DNA of 64,000 nt from Rossellomorea aquimaris (GTDB lineage Bacteria; Bacillota; Bacilli; Bacillales; Bacillaceae_B): assembly GCF_020171925.1 (NCBI RefSeq), contig NZ_JAIVAR010000003.1, positions 62,001 to 126,000 on the forward strand. The letters run 5' to 3'. A program made the position numbers and the translations under genes. Shown in pieces: positions 27,231-36,548 of the stretch. How positions within the stretch are numbered: the stretch's first letter is position 1; every line of letters begins with the position of its first letter. The notes beneath the pieces were generated by a model, which worked only from the letters and a program-made list of their open reading frames with translations, did no database searches and had not been told where the DNA came from.

Positions 27231-27845
27231 TCAATACGCCATCCCATAAACCAAAAACCGCTCGTACACGTTATGCTCATATTCTCCTGATAACTTGATC
27301 TCTTTCTTCAATTCGAATAGCGGATGATTCTCAAGATAATGAACGTAATCATCCGAACTGTAATACAAGACAATTTCGATATCCCGGGGGGAACTTTCTA
27401 TAGAGAACAGGATATGATTGATGACTTTCATAAAGATTTGGACAGAAAATGGATTAAAGAAATAGAAGACATTGTCACCGGGTTGGATTTCATACTCCTC
27501 GGCGAGGCAGCAGTGGAATTCGATTCCGCCTCTCCCTCCGTTATTCTTTTTCAAATAATTCTTCCGGTTCTCGACCGCTTCCTGATGGAATTGTTCAGTC
27601 ATCTCGACCCCGATCACGGTCGATCCAAACAAATAATGGATAAAGAAATTGAGGCGTCCTTTCCCGCTGCCAAAATCCACGACCCGGTCGCTTTCCTTCA
27701 ACTCGTAAACCTGGAACAATTCCTGCAGGGCACCATACGGAGTGGGTTCATACCGATTATAGTGTATCGACCTCGGCATCCCCATCTGATCCTGCTCAGT
27801 CTTTATATTCAACAACTCATCAAAATGACGTTCTTTCATATTCAT
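27231..27845 (-). CDS. SAM-dependent methyltransferase, class I fold
   Basis: This 204-residue protein has the SAM-binding glycine loop VVDFGSGKGRLNFFI (about 55-69) and an acidic VIGVEMTE segment at the end of strand 2. FYFFNPFS fills the place of motif IV (NPPY-like), suggesting an N-methyltransferase-like pocket. The substrate is not apparent. GGAAGGGGG upstream fits the second ATG (27839) at least as well as the first. It is convergent to glcF and divergent from the nitroreductase gene. Confidence 0.75.
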   Translation of the reverse strand: MNMKERHFDELLNIKTEQDQMGMPRSIHYNRYEPTPYGALQELFQVYELKESDRVVDFGSGKGRLNFFIHYLFGSTVIGVEMTEQFHQEAVENRKNYLKKNNGGRGGIEFHCCLAEEYEIQPGDNVFYFFNPFSVQIFMKVINHILFSIESSPRDIEIVLYYSSDDYVHYLENHPLFELKKEIKLSGEYEHNVYERFLVYGMAY

Positions 27846-27865
27846 CCCCCTTCCGTATCCTTTAC

Positions 27866-27893
27866 CACTTTAAAGCGCAGCGGGACGTACCTT
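27866..27893. repeat. Palindromic repeat, half copy
   Basis: CACTTTAAAGCG followed by GGGACGTACCTT matches the right half of the 42-bp palindrome family. The left arm is missing. It lies in the promoter region between divergent genes, not at a gene end. Confidence 0.7.
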
Positions 27894-28053
27894 ATTTCTC
27901 TCCCATTAGGTTTATACTTAGTAGATGGATGGACATACCTAGTAGTATGGTTTCACATGTGTATTTCGGAAGCAAATCATGTGAACACCTGAACTACTTA
28001 TGATACGTTTAATGAGTGTATTTAATCAATAAGAAATAGGAGTGAATATCCAA

Positions 28054-28728
28054 ATGCGTGATAAAGAAGCAGTAAAACAAGAAATTCTTGAGGCATATGA
28101 ATTCAGGCATGCTACGAAACAATTCGACCCTGATAAGAAAGTGTCCGATGAAGATTTCCGTTTCATCATGGAGACCGGACGTTTGTCTCCGAGCTCCTTC
28201 GGGTTTGAGCCGTGGAGATTTCTTGTCATCGAAGATTCCACGCTTCGTGAGAAGATTAAGAATACAGCTTGGGGAGCCTATGGAAAACTACCTGAGGCGA
28301 GCCACTTTATCATCATCCTGTCACGGACGAAACTGGATACTAAATATGATTCAGCGTATTTAGTCGATCACTTCAAACAAAATAAAAACATGCCGGACGA
28401 GCACTTAAAGAAATACCTTGAAAGAATCGAACAGTTCCAGAAAGAGGACTTTGACCTTCTTGACGGCGAACGCCCGCTCTTGGACTGGGCCGGGAAGCAA
28501 ACGTATATCGCCCTTGGGAATATGATGACGGCAGCCGCTCAGATCGGTGTTGACTCCTGTCCGATCGAAGGGTTCGACATCAAGAAGATGAATGATCTGT
28601 TAGCAGAAGAAGGCTTGCTTGATGACGGTCATTTCAGCATTTCAGTCATGTGTGCGTTTGGTTACCGAGTAAACGATCCTGCCCCTAAAACTCGCAGACC
28701 GTTTGATGATATCGTAAAGTTTATATAA
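28054..28728 (+). CDS. NAD(P)H-dependent nitroreductase family protein
   Basis: This 224-residue flavoenzyme resembles YfkO/NfsB-type oxidoreductases. FRHATKQFDPDKKV near the N-terminus supplies the FMN-phosphate-binding arginine segment, RLSPSSFGFEPWRFLVIED is the usual flavin loop, and GVDSCPIEGFD with FGYRVNDPAPKTRRP ends the fold. FMN homodimers of this family reduce nitroaromatics or quinones; the natural substrate is unknown. The ATG at 28054 follows AGGAG; the GTG at 28042 overlaps the binding site and is unlikely. A terminator follows directly. Confidence 0.85.
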   Translation: MRDKEAVKQEILEAYEFRHATKQFDPDKKVSDEDFRFIMETGRLSPSSFGFEPWRFLVIEDSTLREKIKNTAWGAYGKLPEASHFIIILSRTKLDTKYDSAYLVDHFKQNKNMPDEHLKKYLERIEQFQKEDFDLLDGERPLLDWAGKQTYIALGNMMTAAAQIGVDSCPIEGFDIKKMNDLLAEEGLLDDGHFSISVMCAFGYRVNDPAPKTRRPFDDIVKFI

Positions 28729-28736
28729 GCAAGAAA

Positions 28737-28770
28737 AGGAATCTGGCTTGTTAGCCAAGATTCCTTTTTT
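28737..28770 (+). terminator. Nitroreductase gene terminator
   Basis: AGGAATCTGGC and GCCAAGATTCCT form the stem and TTTTTT follows. On the other strand it can also serve the convergent C45 gene. Confidence 0.85.
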
Positions 28771-28783
28771 ATATAGCCTAGCA

Positions 28784-29848
28784 TCATCTTTTAAACCAAT
28801 CCGCGCCCTCATCCATATGAACGAACGGGATATCCGTATCCACTTCACCAGTGATTCGATCAAGGGCAACATCTTCTCCCTTCATCCACTCAGCAAAATC
28901 AAACACAATCGGCTCACGATCTCCCCCCAGGGCAAACCAAGCCTTCATTTCCGAGGGTAAATAAGCTGACGTATGAATCGTGCCTGCCCAGCTTCCATAT
29001 AAGTCCGAAAAGACGCCACGGTCACGATCGTTCAAAAGCCTGAATGCATCCATCACGTCGTTGTGATTTTCTCTTTCCTTTTCCATGATGGCTAACCTTC
29101 GCTTGGAATCGACGAGGTGATTCCGATTTTCTTCTACCATCATTTCGAAATGGTTCGTACACGCATTCGACTGCCTCACACGGACCCCGCGCGGCGAAGT
29201 CTCAATGATGAAGGTTTGACTGCTCTTATCATGCACAATATAACTGAACGAATGCCGGTGGGGAATTTCTTTTAAAAGGTCCACCGCTTCTTCCACTGAA
29301 GCTGCGGACTCCAGGACAAGCCTTCCAATCATGCAGCAGATGAAGCCGTCACCCGGATTCTTTCGATGCATGAAATTATAGCCTATCGCGAGGCCCTTTT
29401 CGTTCATTCCATCCATCCGTCCCGTCACCCGCTGACTCGGTCCGATCATCGCATAACCGGTATCTGTCGGCTGGTAAAAAACATAGCGCCCTTCGTACGT
29501 TTTGGGATGATAATCATAGTTCCTGATCAAATAATTATCTCCAGTCAGGATTGAACATCCCGATCGTTCATAATCCACACGGTATCCCCCGAATTCCTGT
29601 AAAACCTTCTCCATCGGCCATTCGAGCGCTTCCTGGAGGCCCAGCAGTTCATCCCAGATGCCCGGTGCAAAACGGGTGATGACTTCCTTTGTTTCATTTA
29701 CATCAATGGAAAAACGGGGTTTCCTCACTTTCCATTGATTGTCCCTGTTCCTGACGGTGATGGAATCCCTGATCGCTTCTCCCTGCATATATCCAAAATC
29801 ATAATGACTTCCTCTGAATTGTATAATGTCGCTATGTATTGTCCTCAT
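28784..29848 (-). CDS. C45 family autoproteolytic acyltransferase/hydrolase
   Basis: This 354-residue Ntn-hydrolase-like protein resembles penicillin acyltransferase (C45) proteins of Bacillus. The probable nucleophile is Cys98 in ERSGCSILTGDNYLIRNYDY, which would become N-terminal after self-cleavage. The later segments GRMDGMNEKGLAIGYNF and CCMIGRLVLESAASVEEAVD are typical. Natural substrates, probably acyl amides or peptides, are not known. GAGGGAC precedes the ATG. It stands alone between hairpins. Confidence 0.8.
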   Translation of the reverse strand: MRTIHSDIIQFRGSHYDFGYMQGEAIRDSITVRNRDNQWKVRKPRFSIDVNETKEVITRFAPGIWDELLGLQEALEWPMEKVLQEFGGYRVDYERSGCSILTGDNYLIRNYDYHPKTYEGRYVFYQPTDTGYAMIGPSQRVTGRMDGMNEKGLAIGYNFMHRKNPGDGFICCMIGRLVLESAASVEEAVDLLKEIPHRHSFSYIVHDKSSQTFIIETSPRGVRVRQSNACTNHFEMMVEENRNHLVDSKRRLAIMEKERENHNDVMDAFRLLNDRDRGVFSDLYGSWAGTIHTSAYLPSEMKAWFALGGDREPIVFDFAEWMKGEDVALDRITGEVDTDIPFVHMDEGADWFKR

Positions 29849-29918
29849 TCTTGTCCCTCTTTTAGTAGCTTTTCCTTAAGGATACTGGATTGAGGAAAAG
29901 AATGAAAGAAATGCACAT

Positions 29919-29956
29919 GGTGCCCCGCTCAAATCATCTATTTTGAGCGGGGCACC
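29919..29956. repeat. Hairpin at end of membrane protein gene
   Basis: GGTGCCCCGCTCAAA (29919-29933) and TTTGAGCGGGGCACC (29942-29956) are perfect 15-bp arms with an eight-base loop and no T tract. It lies 13 bp beyond the stop of the next gene upstream on the minus strand. It resembles the gene-end palindromes in placement but not in sequence. Confidence 0.7.
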
Positions 29957-29969
29957 AACAATAGGTAGG

Positions 29970-30482
29970 TTATTCTCTTTTTGTAAAGAAAAGCATGCTG
30001 AAGCATGTAACGAATGCGACCGCAGTGACGACTGCCACTACCATAAAACCAAGCGCAGTCATGAACGTATCATCTCCGGGAAACCGCGGTTCCACAGATG
30101 CCCATTGATAGAAGAAAAAGATGGTCAGTATCAAATAAAAGCTGCTGCCGACGAATCCTATCTTCAAACGATCCCATTTCTTCCAACTTCGAGATGTTGC
30201 AATGGACATCCACACCAGGATGCTGATGATGACCGCTCCGAGCATGATGAACAAATGAAGAAACGGAATCATCAGCAAGGAGAGCCCGAATAACACTAAT
30301 CCTGTCACCCCGAACAACACGACATTTACGGCAAATAAAAACAAACCAACAAGCCATGGACTAGAGTACCATGAATGGTTACTCATGGAGTGGATCCATT
30401 TTATTTGATAAAGTCGACCATTTTTCCTTATCATCGCAATAAAAATGGCGACTAGCAGTAAGAATAACAAGCTCAAAGTCAT
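29970..30482 (-). CDS. Hypothetical membrane protein
   Basis: This 170-residue protein has about five hydrophobic helices (TLSLLFLLLVAIFIAMI at the N-terminus, LVGLFLFAVNVVLFGVTGLV, LMIPFLHLFIMLGAVIISIL, YLILTIFFFYQ, ALGFMVVAVVTAVAFVTCF). I recognise no domain. GAAAGGGGGATTTC precedes the ATG. It follows clpP on the same strand after a terminator, so it is probably transcribed on its own. Confidence 0.6.
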   Translation of the reverse strand: MTLSLLFLLLVAIFIAMIRKNGRLYQIKWIHSMSNHSWYSSPWLVGLFLFAVNVVLFGVTGLVLFGLSLLMIPFLHLFIMLGAVIISILVWMSIATSRSWKKWDRLKIGFVGSSFYLILTIFFFYQWASVEPRFPGDDTFMTALGFMVVAVVTAVAFVTCFSMLFFTKRE

Positions 30483-30548
30483 TGAAATCCCCCTTTCTTT
30501 TACCTAATATTACCACACTGTATTTGGTACAAGACGAAATTTTCCCAT

Positions 30549-30573
30549 AAAAAAAGGAACAGTCTCCTGTCCC
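30549..30573 (-). terminator. clpP terminator
   Basis: On the minus strand GGGACAG and CTGTTCC form the stem around GAGA-like loop bases, followed by seven T residues. Confidence 0.75.
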
Positions 30574-30587
30574 TAAATCAAAACACG

Positions 30588-31172
30588 CTATTTTTTCTTT
30601 TCAATGATTTCATCGATGATCCCGTATACTTTTGCTTCTTGGGCACTCATGAAATAATCCCGATCGGTATCGAGGGCAACTTTCTCCAAAGACTGCCCCG
30701 TTTTCTCAGAAATGATTTCATTGATATGTTCTCGCAGCTTCAAGATTCTCTTAGCCGATATTTCGAGATCGGTCGCCTGCCCCCTCGCACCGCCAAGTGG
30801 CTGATGGATCATGATTTCACTGTTAGGAAGCGCGAACCGTTTCCCTTTTGTGCCGGCGAGCAAGAGCATCGCACCAAAGGATGCTGCCATGCCTGTGCAA
30901 ATCGTTCTGACATCGGGATTGATATATTCCATCGTGTCAAAGATGGCGAAACCTGCCGAAGTGGAGCCTCCGGGGCTGTTGATATAGAGGGAAATATCTT
31001 TTTCTGGATCATCCGCTGCCAGGAATAACAGCTGGGCGACAATGCTGTTTGCCATATGATCATTGATTTCATCACTCACCATTATGATCCGATCCTTCAA
31101 TAGTCTTGAGTAGATATCATATGACCGTTCACCTTTAGAAGATTGCTCGATTACATAAGGGATGGTACTCAT
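30588..31172 (-). CDS. clpP: ClpP-family serine protease paralogue
   Basis: This 194-residue protein has the complete catalytic triad Ser98 (GMAASFGA), His123 (MIHQPLGG) and Asp172 (DTDRDYF). The N-terminus [20 protein letters not shown] keeps the gate and hydrophobic-pocket region used for ATPase docking. Differences from the housekeeping form, such as SFGAM for SMGAF and a shorter acidic tail, suggest a second ClpP. The ATG at 31172 follows GAGGAGGAATGAAA; 44 upstream codons are not part of it. It is 19 bp after a sigma factor gene, so the two are probably one operon. Confidence 0.88.
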   Translation of the reverse strand: MSTIPYVIEQSSKGERSYDIYSRLLKDRIIMVSDEINDHMANSIVAQLLFLAADDPEKDISLYINSPGGSTSAGFAIFDTMEYINPDVRTICTGMAASFGAMLLLAGTKGKRFALPNSEIMIHQPLGGARGQATDLEISAKRILKLREHINEIISEKTGQSLEKVALDTDRDYFMSAQEAKVYGIIDEIIEKKK

Positions 31173-31191
31173 TTTCATTCCTCCTCCTCGT

Positions 31192-31884
31192 TTATGCTGC
31201 CATTGAGAGGACATTTGAAGGAGAAGAAGATCTTCGTATAATACACGGGAAAGAAACCATTTTCGGCTCGGATTGTGTTCGGAACCATTCAGGGAACTGT
31301 TCAATGAGCGGCGTTGGATCTTCTGCTCTGATACTTTTCTGCAGAATGATCAACATCTCTTCCTGAAGGGCTTTCTCGAAGTATCCCCGATTATCATGTG
31401 GATCTTCCCATTCGTGTAGCGTGTCTACCCCGGATCGCGTTCGTCTAAGGAGTGCCTTCACGGCTGTATCGGATGTATCGAGTAGGCATGCAATTTCAGA
31501 AATTTTAAATTGAAAGGCTTCTTTCAATACGAGTGTGACCAGCTGCTTTGGCGTCAGGGTGGATATCAATCTTTCAAGTGGTTCTAAATCAATGTTGCTC
31601 CCTATTTCCATGCTTTTCTCTGGAGCATCCACAAGCATTTCTTTACTCTGTTTACGGATTTTATCGACCCAGGCGTGATAAGCCATTTTCTTCAACAGAG
31701 GGGAACTCCACTTTGACTGATCCGGGTAATGTTTCAGTGCCTTGCAAATTGATTCCTGGCATAAGTCTTCCCCATCCCATTTATTCTTGGTCAGGAACAG
31801 GCAGTAATGCTGAAGCCTCTCAACCAACTCACCCAATTCTTGCGCTTCCATAACACGTTCGTTCTTCACAGACTCACGAACCAT
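31192..31884 (-). CDS. Sigma-70 family (ECF-like) sigma factor
   Basis: This 230-residue protein has a region 2-like segment ([35 protein letters not shown]) and a region 4 helix-turn-helix ([20 protein letters not shown], then [18 protein letters not shown]). About 60 C-terminal residues continue beyond region 4, unlike short ECF factors. The ATG at 31884 follows GGAGTGAGGAAT. No anti-sigma gene adjoins; the partner gene is clpP, so its activity may depend on regulated proteolysis, which is an inference from position only. Confidence 0.75.
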   Translation of the reverse strand: MVRESVKNERVMEAQELGELVERLQHYCLFLTKNKWDGEDLCQESICKALKHYPDQSKWSSPLLKKMAYHAWVDKIRKQSKEMLVDAPEKSMEIGSNIDLEPLERLISTLTPKQLVTLVLKEAFQFKISEIACLLDTSDTAVKALLRRTRSGVDTLHEWEDPHDNRGYFEKALQEEMLIILQKSIRAEDPTPLIEQFPEWFRTQSEPKMVSFPCIIRRSSSPSNVLSMAA

Positions 31885-31966
31885 ATTCCTCACTCCTTTA
31901 AATCCTCTCATACTACTAACGGATCAAGAACAAAAAAAGATACCACCTGACGAAGTTTTTTATTTT

Positions 31967-32006
31967 AAGGTACGTCCCTCATCGCTTTAACGCGATGACG
32001 CACCTT
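31967..32006. repeat. Palindromic repeat, degenerate copy B
   Basis: The left arm AAGGTACGTCCCTC is intact and the centre is ATCGCTTTAACGCGAT, while the right arm lacks four bases (GACGCACCTT). It lies 3 bp beyond the stop of the next gene on the minus strand. Confidence 0.85.
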
Positions 32007-32009
32007 ACA

Positions 32010-33023
32010 TCATGAAAGCAGAAGCTGCTTAAGTTTTTCCGGATGATCGACTTTGAGGGCGATGCTCGAAACCATGCGCTTCCTGCCCATGAAGAGGGTG
32101 CTCTCGACAGGTTCCTTGAAATGAAGGACCACTTGTGGCGCTGATTGTTCGAGGTCCCTATACATAAACGTCATCGTCTTGTCTCCGGGTGTGACGCCCC
32201 ATTCCGTTTTTTCGATGTCATCAAGAGGGACGACAATTCGCTGCACCAATCCTTGTGTGACATATAACCTTCCGTTCTTCACTTCAAGGGGGTGAAGCCG
32301 CATCACGGCAATTTCAGCTAGGAATAAAAACACTCCATAAACATTCAGGAATAGTAATATGATCGAGAGGATCGGCCACTTAGAATGTAGCCACCAATGA
32401 AGTCCGATCGACTCAATGACGACGGCATGGATGACCATGATATTCATCGCCAATGCGCTCGTCTTCTTGTGCATCGTGACACAGCCTTCATGAATCGGCG
32501 CTTTATGCCGCCACGAAAACAGTGAATAATAAAACATGAGGACTTCTGAGACAACCGCTTTGATGAGCGGATGACTTCCGACTGTTCTTTCTGCTGCAGG
32601 AAGCATCGAAAAGATGGCTCCTTCCCCTGTTCTTCTCATTTCTGCACGGACCACTGGGATTTTCCACACCAGGTAGCCAATCAGGCTCAGTTCAGCGAGA
32701 AACAGCAGAGCTTCAAACCCTACACCTGCGTACAGCAGTATCGTGTACGGAGCGAAAAATTCTTCTGGGATCATAAATCGTGCCAAGACAAGACCCGCAA
32801 TCATGAAACCAATCACTTGTTTTTTTGACACCCTGAAAGCTGCATAAGCCAATATTGGCGCAACCACGACCATATCCAGCAGGGAGCCGAGGATGATTCC
32901 GCTTTCCATGTCGATCCTCAAAACGTCTTGAACGGCAGTCTGATATAACAGCACATTACTCAATAGTACTAGAGCGAGCAGAAGCAAAGCCCATTTGGAA
33001 AGAACCGTTTCGCGAAGAATCAT
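32010..33023 (-). CDS. Hypothetical multi-pass membrane protein
   Basis: This 337-residue protein has about eight hydrophobic helices in its first ~240 residues and a soluble C-terminus (about 245-337) with strand-rich LEVKNGRLYVTQGLVQRIVV and VALKVDHPEKL, which recalls a PH-like domain. Related Bacillus proteins carry unreliable names such as carotene monooxygenase, which I do not adopt. GGAGG precedes the ATG. Function is unknown. A palindromic repeat adjoins each end of the gene. Confidence 0.6.
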   Translation of the reverse strand: MILRETVLSKWALLLLALVLLSNVLLYQTAVQDVLRIDMESGIILGSLLDMVVVAPILAYAAFRVSKKQVIGFMIAGLVLARFMIPEEFFAPYTILLYAGVGFEALLFLAELSLIGYLVWKIPVVRAEMRRTGEGAIFSMLPAAERTVGSHPLIKAVVSEVLMFYYSLFSWRHKAPIHEGCVTMHKKTSALAMNIMVIHAVVIESIGLHWWLHSKWPILSIILLFLNVYGVFLFLAEIAVMRLHPLEVKNGRLYVTQGLVQRIVVPLDDIEKTEWGVTPGDKTMTFMYRDLEQSAPQVVLHFKEPVESTLFMGRKRMVSSIALKVDHPEKLKQLLLS

Positions 33024-33118
33024 ACTTCCTCAACCTCCACTGGAAAAGTTTTCTTACTTCTATTATAAGCCATCCCACCACAAAAGTTATCCGTCAAACA
33101 TGTCAAAAATAGTAAACA

Positions 33119-33160
33119 AGGTACGTCCCGCACTGCGTTAAAGCAGTGCGGGACGTACCT
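33119..33160. repeat. Palindromic repeat, full copy C
   Basis: The arms are AGGTACGTCCCGCACTGC and its complement around GTTAAA. This copy changes CTCAxCGC to CGCACTGC in both arms, so base pairing is retained. It lies 1 bp beyond the stop of the transporter gene. Confidence 0.9.
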
Positions 33161-33161
33161 T

Positions 33162-34016
33162 TCATTTTGATTCGCGGTTGTTTTTCAGGAACATGTAGAG
33201 TGATGCTCCGAAGATGGTGATGTAGCCGATGATACTCCACATGTCAGGAATCTGTCCGAACAGGAAGATGCTGATCAACGCGGAGTAGACGACGGTCGAG
33301 TAAAAGAAGATCGAGATTTCCTTCGCCGGGGCGAACTTGTAGGCAATCGTGATCCCGAACTGACCGATTGTTGCGAAGAAACCGGCCCCAAGAAGATAAA
33401 CCCACTGCTTCAAGGTCATCGGCTCGTAGAAAGCGAACACGAATGGCAGCAGGATCATCGTGGTGAAGAAGGAAAAATAAAACACGACCGTGTAAAATTT
33501 CTCTTTCGTTCCCAACACCCTCAGCACGGTATAGGCCCCTGCGGCAAAGACAGCTGACAACAGTCCTGCGAGGTAAGGGATCGTTTCATACGAAAACGAT
33601 GGTTTGATGATGAACAATGTTCCGATGAACGCGATGATGATGGCTGTAATCTGAAACATCCGCGCTCTCTCTTTCAGGAAGATCGATGCAAAAATGATTG
33701 TTAAAAACGGGCTGAGTTTATTCAGCATATCTGCGTCTGACAGCACGAGATGATCAATCGCATAGAAGAACAGCACAATCCCGGCAGCCCCCAGACTTGA
33801 CCTGAGCAAAAGCAATTTCTGATTTTCCTTTTTACCAAACAAACGCTCACCATGATATTTAACAAATCCAAACGCAATGATCGCCGAAACAAAGTTCCTG
33901 AAGAACGTCTTCTGGACCGTCGGCACGTCGCCGGAAAGCTTCACAAGTGCTGCCATCATCGAAAATCCGAATGCGGATAATAGTAAGAGTATGATTCCTT
34001 TGTTACGATTCGACAT
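33162..34016 (-). CDS. EamA/DMT family transporter
   Basis: This 284-residue inner-membrane protein has ten predicted helices forming two EamA repeats (GIILLLLSAFGFSMMAALVK and later YLAGLLSAVFAAGAYTVLRV). Family members export metabolites or amino acids; the substrate cannot be deduced. The ATG at 34016 follows GGAGGAAGCT; an upstream TTG would add six residues. The gene lies between the lut operon's end and a pair of unknown membrane genes, without an evident link to either. Confidence 0.8.
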   Translation of the reverse strand: MSNRNKGIILLLLSAFGFSMMAALVKLSGDVPTVQKTFFRNFVSAIIAFGFVKYHGERLFGKKENQKLLLLRSSLGAAGIVLFFYAIDHLVLSDADMLNKLSPFLTIIFASIFLKERARMFQITAIIIAFIGTLFIIKPSFSYETIPYLAGLLSAVFAAGAYTVLRVLGTKEKFYTVVFYFSFFTTMILLPFVFAFYEPMTLKQWVYLLGAGFFATIGQFGITIAYKFAPAKEISIFFYSTVVYSALISIFLFGQIPDMWSIIGYITIFGASLYMFLKNNRESK

Positions 34017-34222
34017 AGCTTCCTCCATATTCAATTTCGTTTAGTATTCTCAAGTGTATTTAAATAAATGAGATGATTTATGCAACTAGGTTAGTGTAAC
34101 AAATTTTTGGTGTTCTATGGAGGGATAAGCTCTGTATGCGAAAAAGCACCCGTTCATTTCTTTATACATGTCTTTGATGTGATGGTTCCCCTGATTTAAC
34201 CGCAATCTCCTATGGAAAACGT

Positions 34223-34312
34223 TTTAAGTGCGGAATTTCGGATTTAAGTGCGAGTTTTCCGATCTATGTGCGAAAAAGTCAGTTTATGTGCGAAATCTGC
34301 AAAATAGGTGCG
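34223..34312 (+). repeat. 20-bp-period array, core TTTAAGTGCG
   Basis: Cores start at 34223, 34243, 34263, 34283 and 34303, an exact 20-bp period: TTTAAGTGCG twice, TCTATGTGCG, TTTATGTGCG and AATAGGTGCG. The ten bases between cores vary. Read on the minus strand the core is CGCACATAAA, which differs from the first array's GGCAGATAAA only by G/C exchanges at positions 1 and 5. It lies beyond the lutC terminator and before the DMT gene. Confidence 0.85.
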
Positions 34313-34353
34313 AACTGCCGACTTTTCGACAAAAACAGACCGAACTCCACCTC

Positions 34354-34387
34354 AAAAAAACACCTGACTCATCAAGAGCTCAGGTGT
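34354..34387 (-). terminator. lutABC terminator
   Basis: Minus-strand ACACCTGA and TCAGGTGT form the stem, followed by seven T residues. It starts 9 bp beyond the lutC stop. Confidence 0.85.
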
Positions 34388-34395
34388 CTACGCTA

Positions 34396-35100
34396 TTACA
34401 AATCATCCACAATCACATACGTCGCCTTCACCGGACCGTGCACACCGACAATCAGGTTCATCTCAATGTCGGCTGAGTTGCTGGGACCAGAAATGAAATT
34501 GACACAGGAAGCCACTAGTTCTCCGTTTTCGATCTTATCATGGATATGCTTCGCTGCCTGCGTCATCCTTGGGACGATCGTGCTTTTCGGGATGATGCTA
34601 ATGTAAACAACGGGAAGCAGGCTGACGGCCCTCCCTTTTCCTTGATCGCTGAAAAGGACCACGGTACCGGATTCCGCAAGCGTCATATCACTGAACGTAA
34701 TCCCGACATCAGCGGTTGCCGAGAATGAAAGGTTTTCCTCCCCGCCCTCAGCGTCCCACACATGATGGGTGATGTCTGCATCTCCCATTTCACTAAGACC
34801 CGTCTCTTCAAAGCGTGGATCATCCCATGTGACGACTGACTTTCCGCCGTATTGCTTGATAAGATAAGGAATCAATGTGGAAAGCTCGCTCTTCACGGTC
34901 TCATGGACTTCGGTGTGAATCAAGCCGCACTGCTTCTTTAAAACCTCGACCAGGTCATCCTGGGAATAGCCTTTATACACTTCCCACTGAGGGTTATGCT
35001 GCCAATCAGGCTTTACAATTTCCGAACGGCGCTCCCGTCCGAGATTTCTCGCAAGCTTATCCAAAAAAGATCCCCGGTTCTGGATCTGCCCAATCGTCAT
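34396..35100 (-). CDS. lutC: Lactate utilization protein LutC
   Basis: This 234-residue LUD-domain (DUF162) protein is a subunit of the LutABC L-lactate oxidising complex. Typical segments are [20 protein letters not shown] (about 130-149) and [20 protein letters not shown] (about 200-219). The ATG at 35100 follows AAGGTGG and overlaps the lutB stop by 4 bp; the longer frame has no binding site. It is the last gene of lutABC and is followed by a terminator. Confidence 0.92.
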   Translation of the reverse strand: MTIGQIQNRGSFLDKLARNLGRERRSEIVKPDWQHNPQWEVYKGYSQDDLVEVLKKQCGLIHTEVHETVKSELSTLIPYLIKQYGGKSVVTWDDPRFEETGLSEMGDADITHHVWDAEGGEENLSFSATADVGITFSDMTLAESGTVVLFSDQGKGRAVSLLPVVYISIIPKSTIVPRMTQAAKHIHDKIENGELVASCVNFISGPSNSADIEMNLIVGVHGPVKATYVIVDDL

Positions 35101-36527
35101 GACTGTCCACCTTCTTTGCTTCTCTTTTTGTACCAATCCCTGAATCGCTCTTTTTTTGGAGCCGGGAATTCACGGATGTCCGTCCAGTTCTTAAGTGGAC
35201 CCGGTCCTTTTGAAATGCTTCCGTCCTTTGTAAAGGCGGCCAGTGAAGATGGCGCAAGTTTCGAACCGATATTGTACATCGCAGGGGAAGCGGTCCCCAT
35301 ACTGAAGGCCTTCATCGATAGGTTTTCAAAAACGGGTGCCTTGCCTTCGCGCTCGACAATCTCCTGGCGGTGACGCACCAGATGCTCATGCAGAGGGATC
35401 TTCACCGGACATGCTTCTGTGCATGCTGCGCAAAGAGTGGATGCATAAGGAAGCTCTTTATATTCTTCATACCCTCCAAGCAGCGGAGACAATACCGCCC
35501 CCACCGGCCCCGGATAGATTGAACCATACGAATGACCCCCGACATGGCGGTAGACCGGACATACATTGATACAGGCCGCACAGCGGATGCAATGAAGGAT
35601 CGACTGAAAGGCAGTCCCGAGGATCTTGGAACGTCCATTATCGACGATCACCAGATGAAATTCTTCAGGTCCGTCCACTTCCCCTTCTTGTTTCGGTCCA
35701 GTCAATGCAGTGATGTAGCTCGTCAGCTTCTGGCCGACTGCAGCCCTTGTCAAAAGACTGACGAGAACCTCCATCTCCTCCCATGTAGGGACGATCCGTT
35801 CCATCCCCATGACGGTGATCTGCGTCTTCGGGACAGTGGTCACCATCCGTGCGTTTCCTTCATTTGTAACGAGTGTAACCGTTCCCGATTCAGCAATCGC
35901 GAAGTTACAGCCTGTGATGCCGATATCTGCCTGCAGGAATTCTTCCCGCAATTTTTCACGGGCAAAAAGGGCAAGCTCTTCAGGCTTTTCCGTTTTGTCA
36001 TATCCGAGTTTGTTCCTGAATACATCCCGGATTTGTTCTTTATTTTTGTGAAGGGCAGGGGCGACGATATGGGAAGGAGGATCATGGTCATCGACTTGCA
36101 GGATCCATTCGCCCAGGTCGGATTCGATCACCTCGCAGCCTGCTTTCTCGAGTGCTTCATTCATATTTATTTCTTCCGTGACCATCGATTTCGACTTGAC
36201 GACTTTCTTCCCTTCCTTTTTCTTGACGACTTCGGTGATGTATTCGTTCGCTTCTTCTGCCGTCTCCGCGAAAAATACATGACCGCCTCGTTTTGCCACA
36301 TTCTCACTTAAAAGTTCCAGGTAATAATCAAGGTTCTCGATTGTATGTGATCTGATTTCCTCACCCAGCTCCCGCCATTCTTCCCAGTTACCTAGCTCCT
36401 CTGCCGCATTCAGGCGCCCGTTCCTTAACCGGGACTGTGCGGAAGAGACAGCACCCCGCATGAATGTATCGGCTATCCCGCTCGATACTCGATCATTGAA
36501 GGGTTGATTCCCTATCTTCATCGCCAT
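35097..36527 (-). CDS. lutB: Lactate utilization iron-sulfur protein LutB
   Basis: This 476-residue protein joins an N-terminal LUD domain (about 60-300; [20 protein letters not shown]) to two [4Fe-4S] motifs, [14 protein letters not shown] and [14 protein letters not shown] (about 310-375), and a C-terminal LutB segment. It forms the LutABC complex converting L-lactate to pyruvate and, in B. subtilis, supports growth on lactate and biofilm formation. GGGGG precedes the start; ATGs at 36527 and 36521 are both possible. It lies 21 bp after lutA. Confidence 0.93.
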   Translation of the reverse strand: MAMKIGNQPFNDRVSSGIADTFMRGAVSSAQSRLRNGRLNAAEELGNWEEWRELGEEIRSHTIENLDYYLELLSENVAKRGGHVFFAETAEEANEYITEVVKKKEGKKVVKSKSMVTEEINMNEALEKAGCEVIESDLGEWILQVDDHDPPSHIVAPALHKNKEQIRDVFRNKLGYDKTEKPEELALFAREKLREEFLQADIGITGCNFAIAESGTVTLVTNEGNARMVTTVPKTQITVMGMERIVPTWEEMEVLVSLLTRAAVGQKLTSYITALTGPKQEGEVDGPEEFHLVIVDNGRSKILGTAFQSILHCIRCAACINVCPVYRHVGGHSYGSIYPGPVGAVLSPLLGGYEEYKELPYASTLCAACTEACPVKIPLHEHLVRHRQEIVEREGKAPVFENLSMKAFSMGTASPAMYNIGSKLAPSSLAAFTKDGSISKGPGPLKNWTDIREFPAPKKERFRDWYKKRSKEGGQS

Positions 36528-36548
36528 CTTTCTTCCCCCTTCATTCTC

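Noticed and set aside
34228-34606. ORFs crossing the second phased array and lutC
   Set aside because: They read antisense to lutC or across the repeat units and lack ribosome binding sites.
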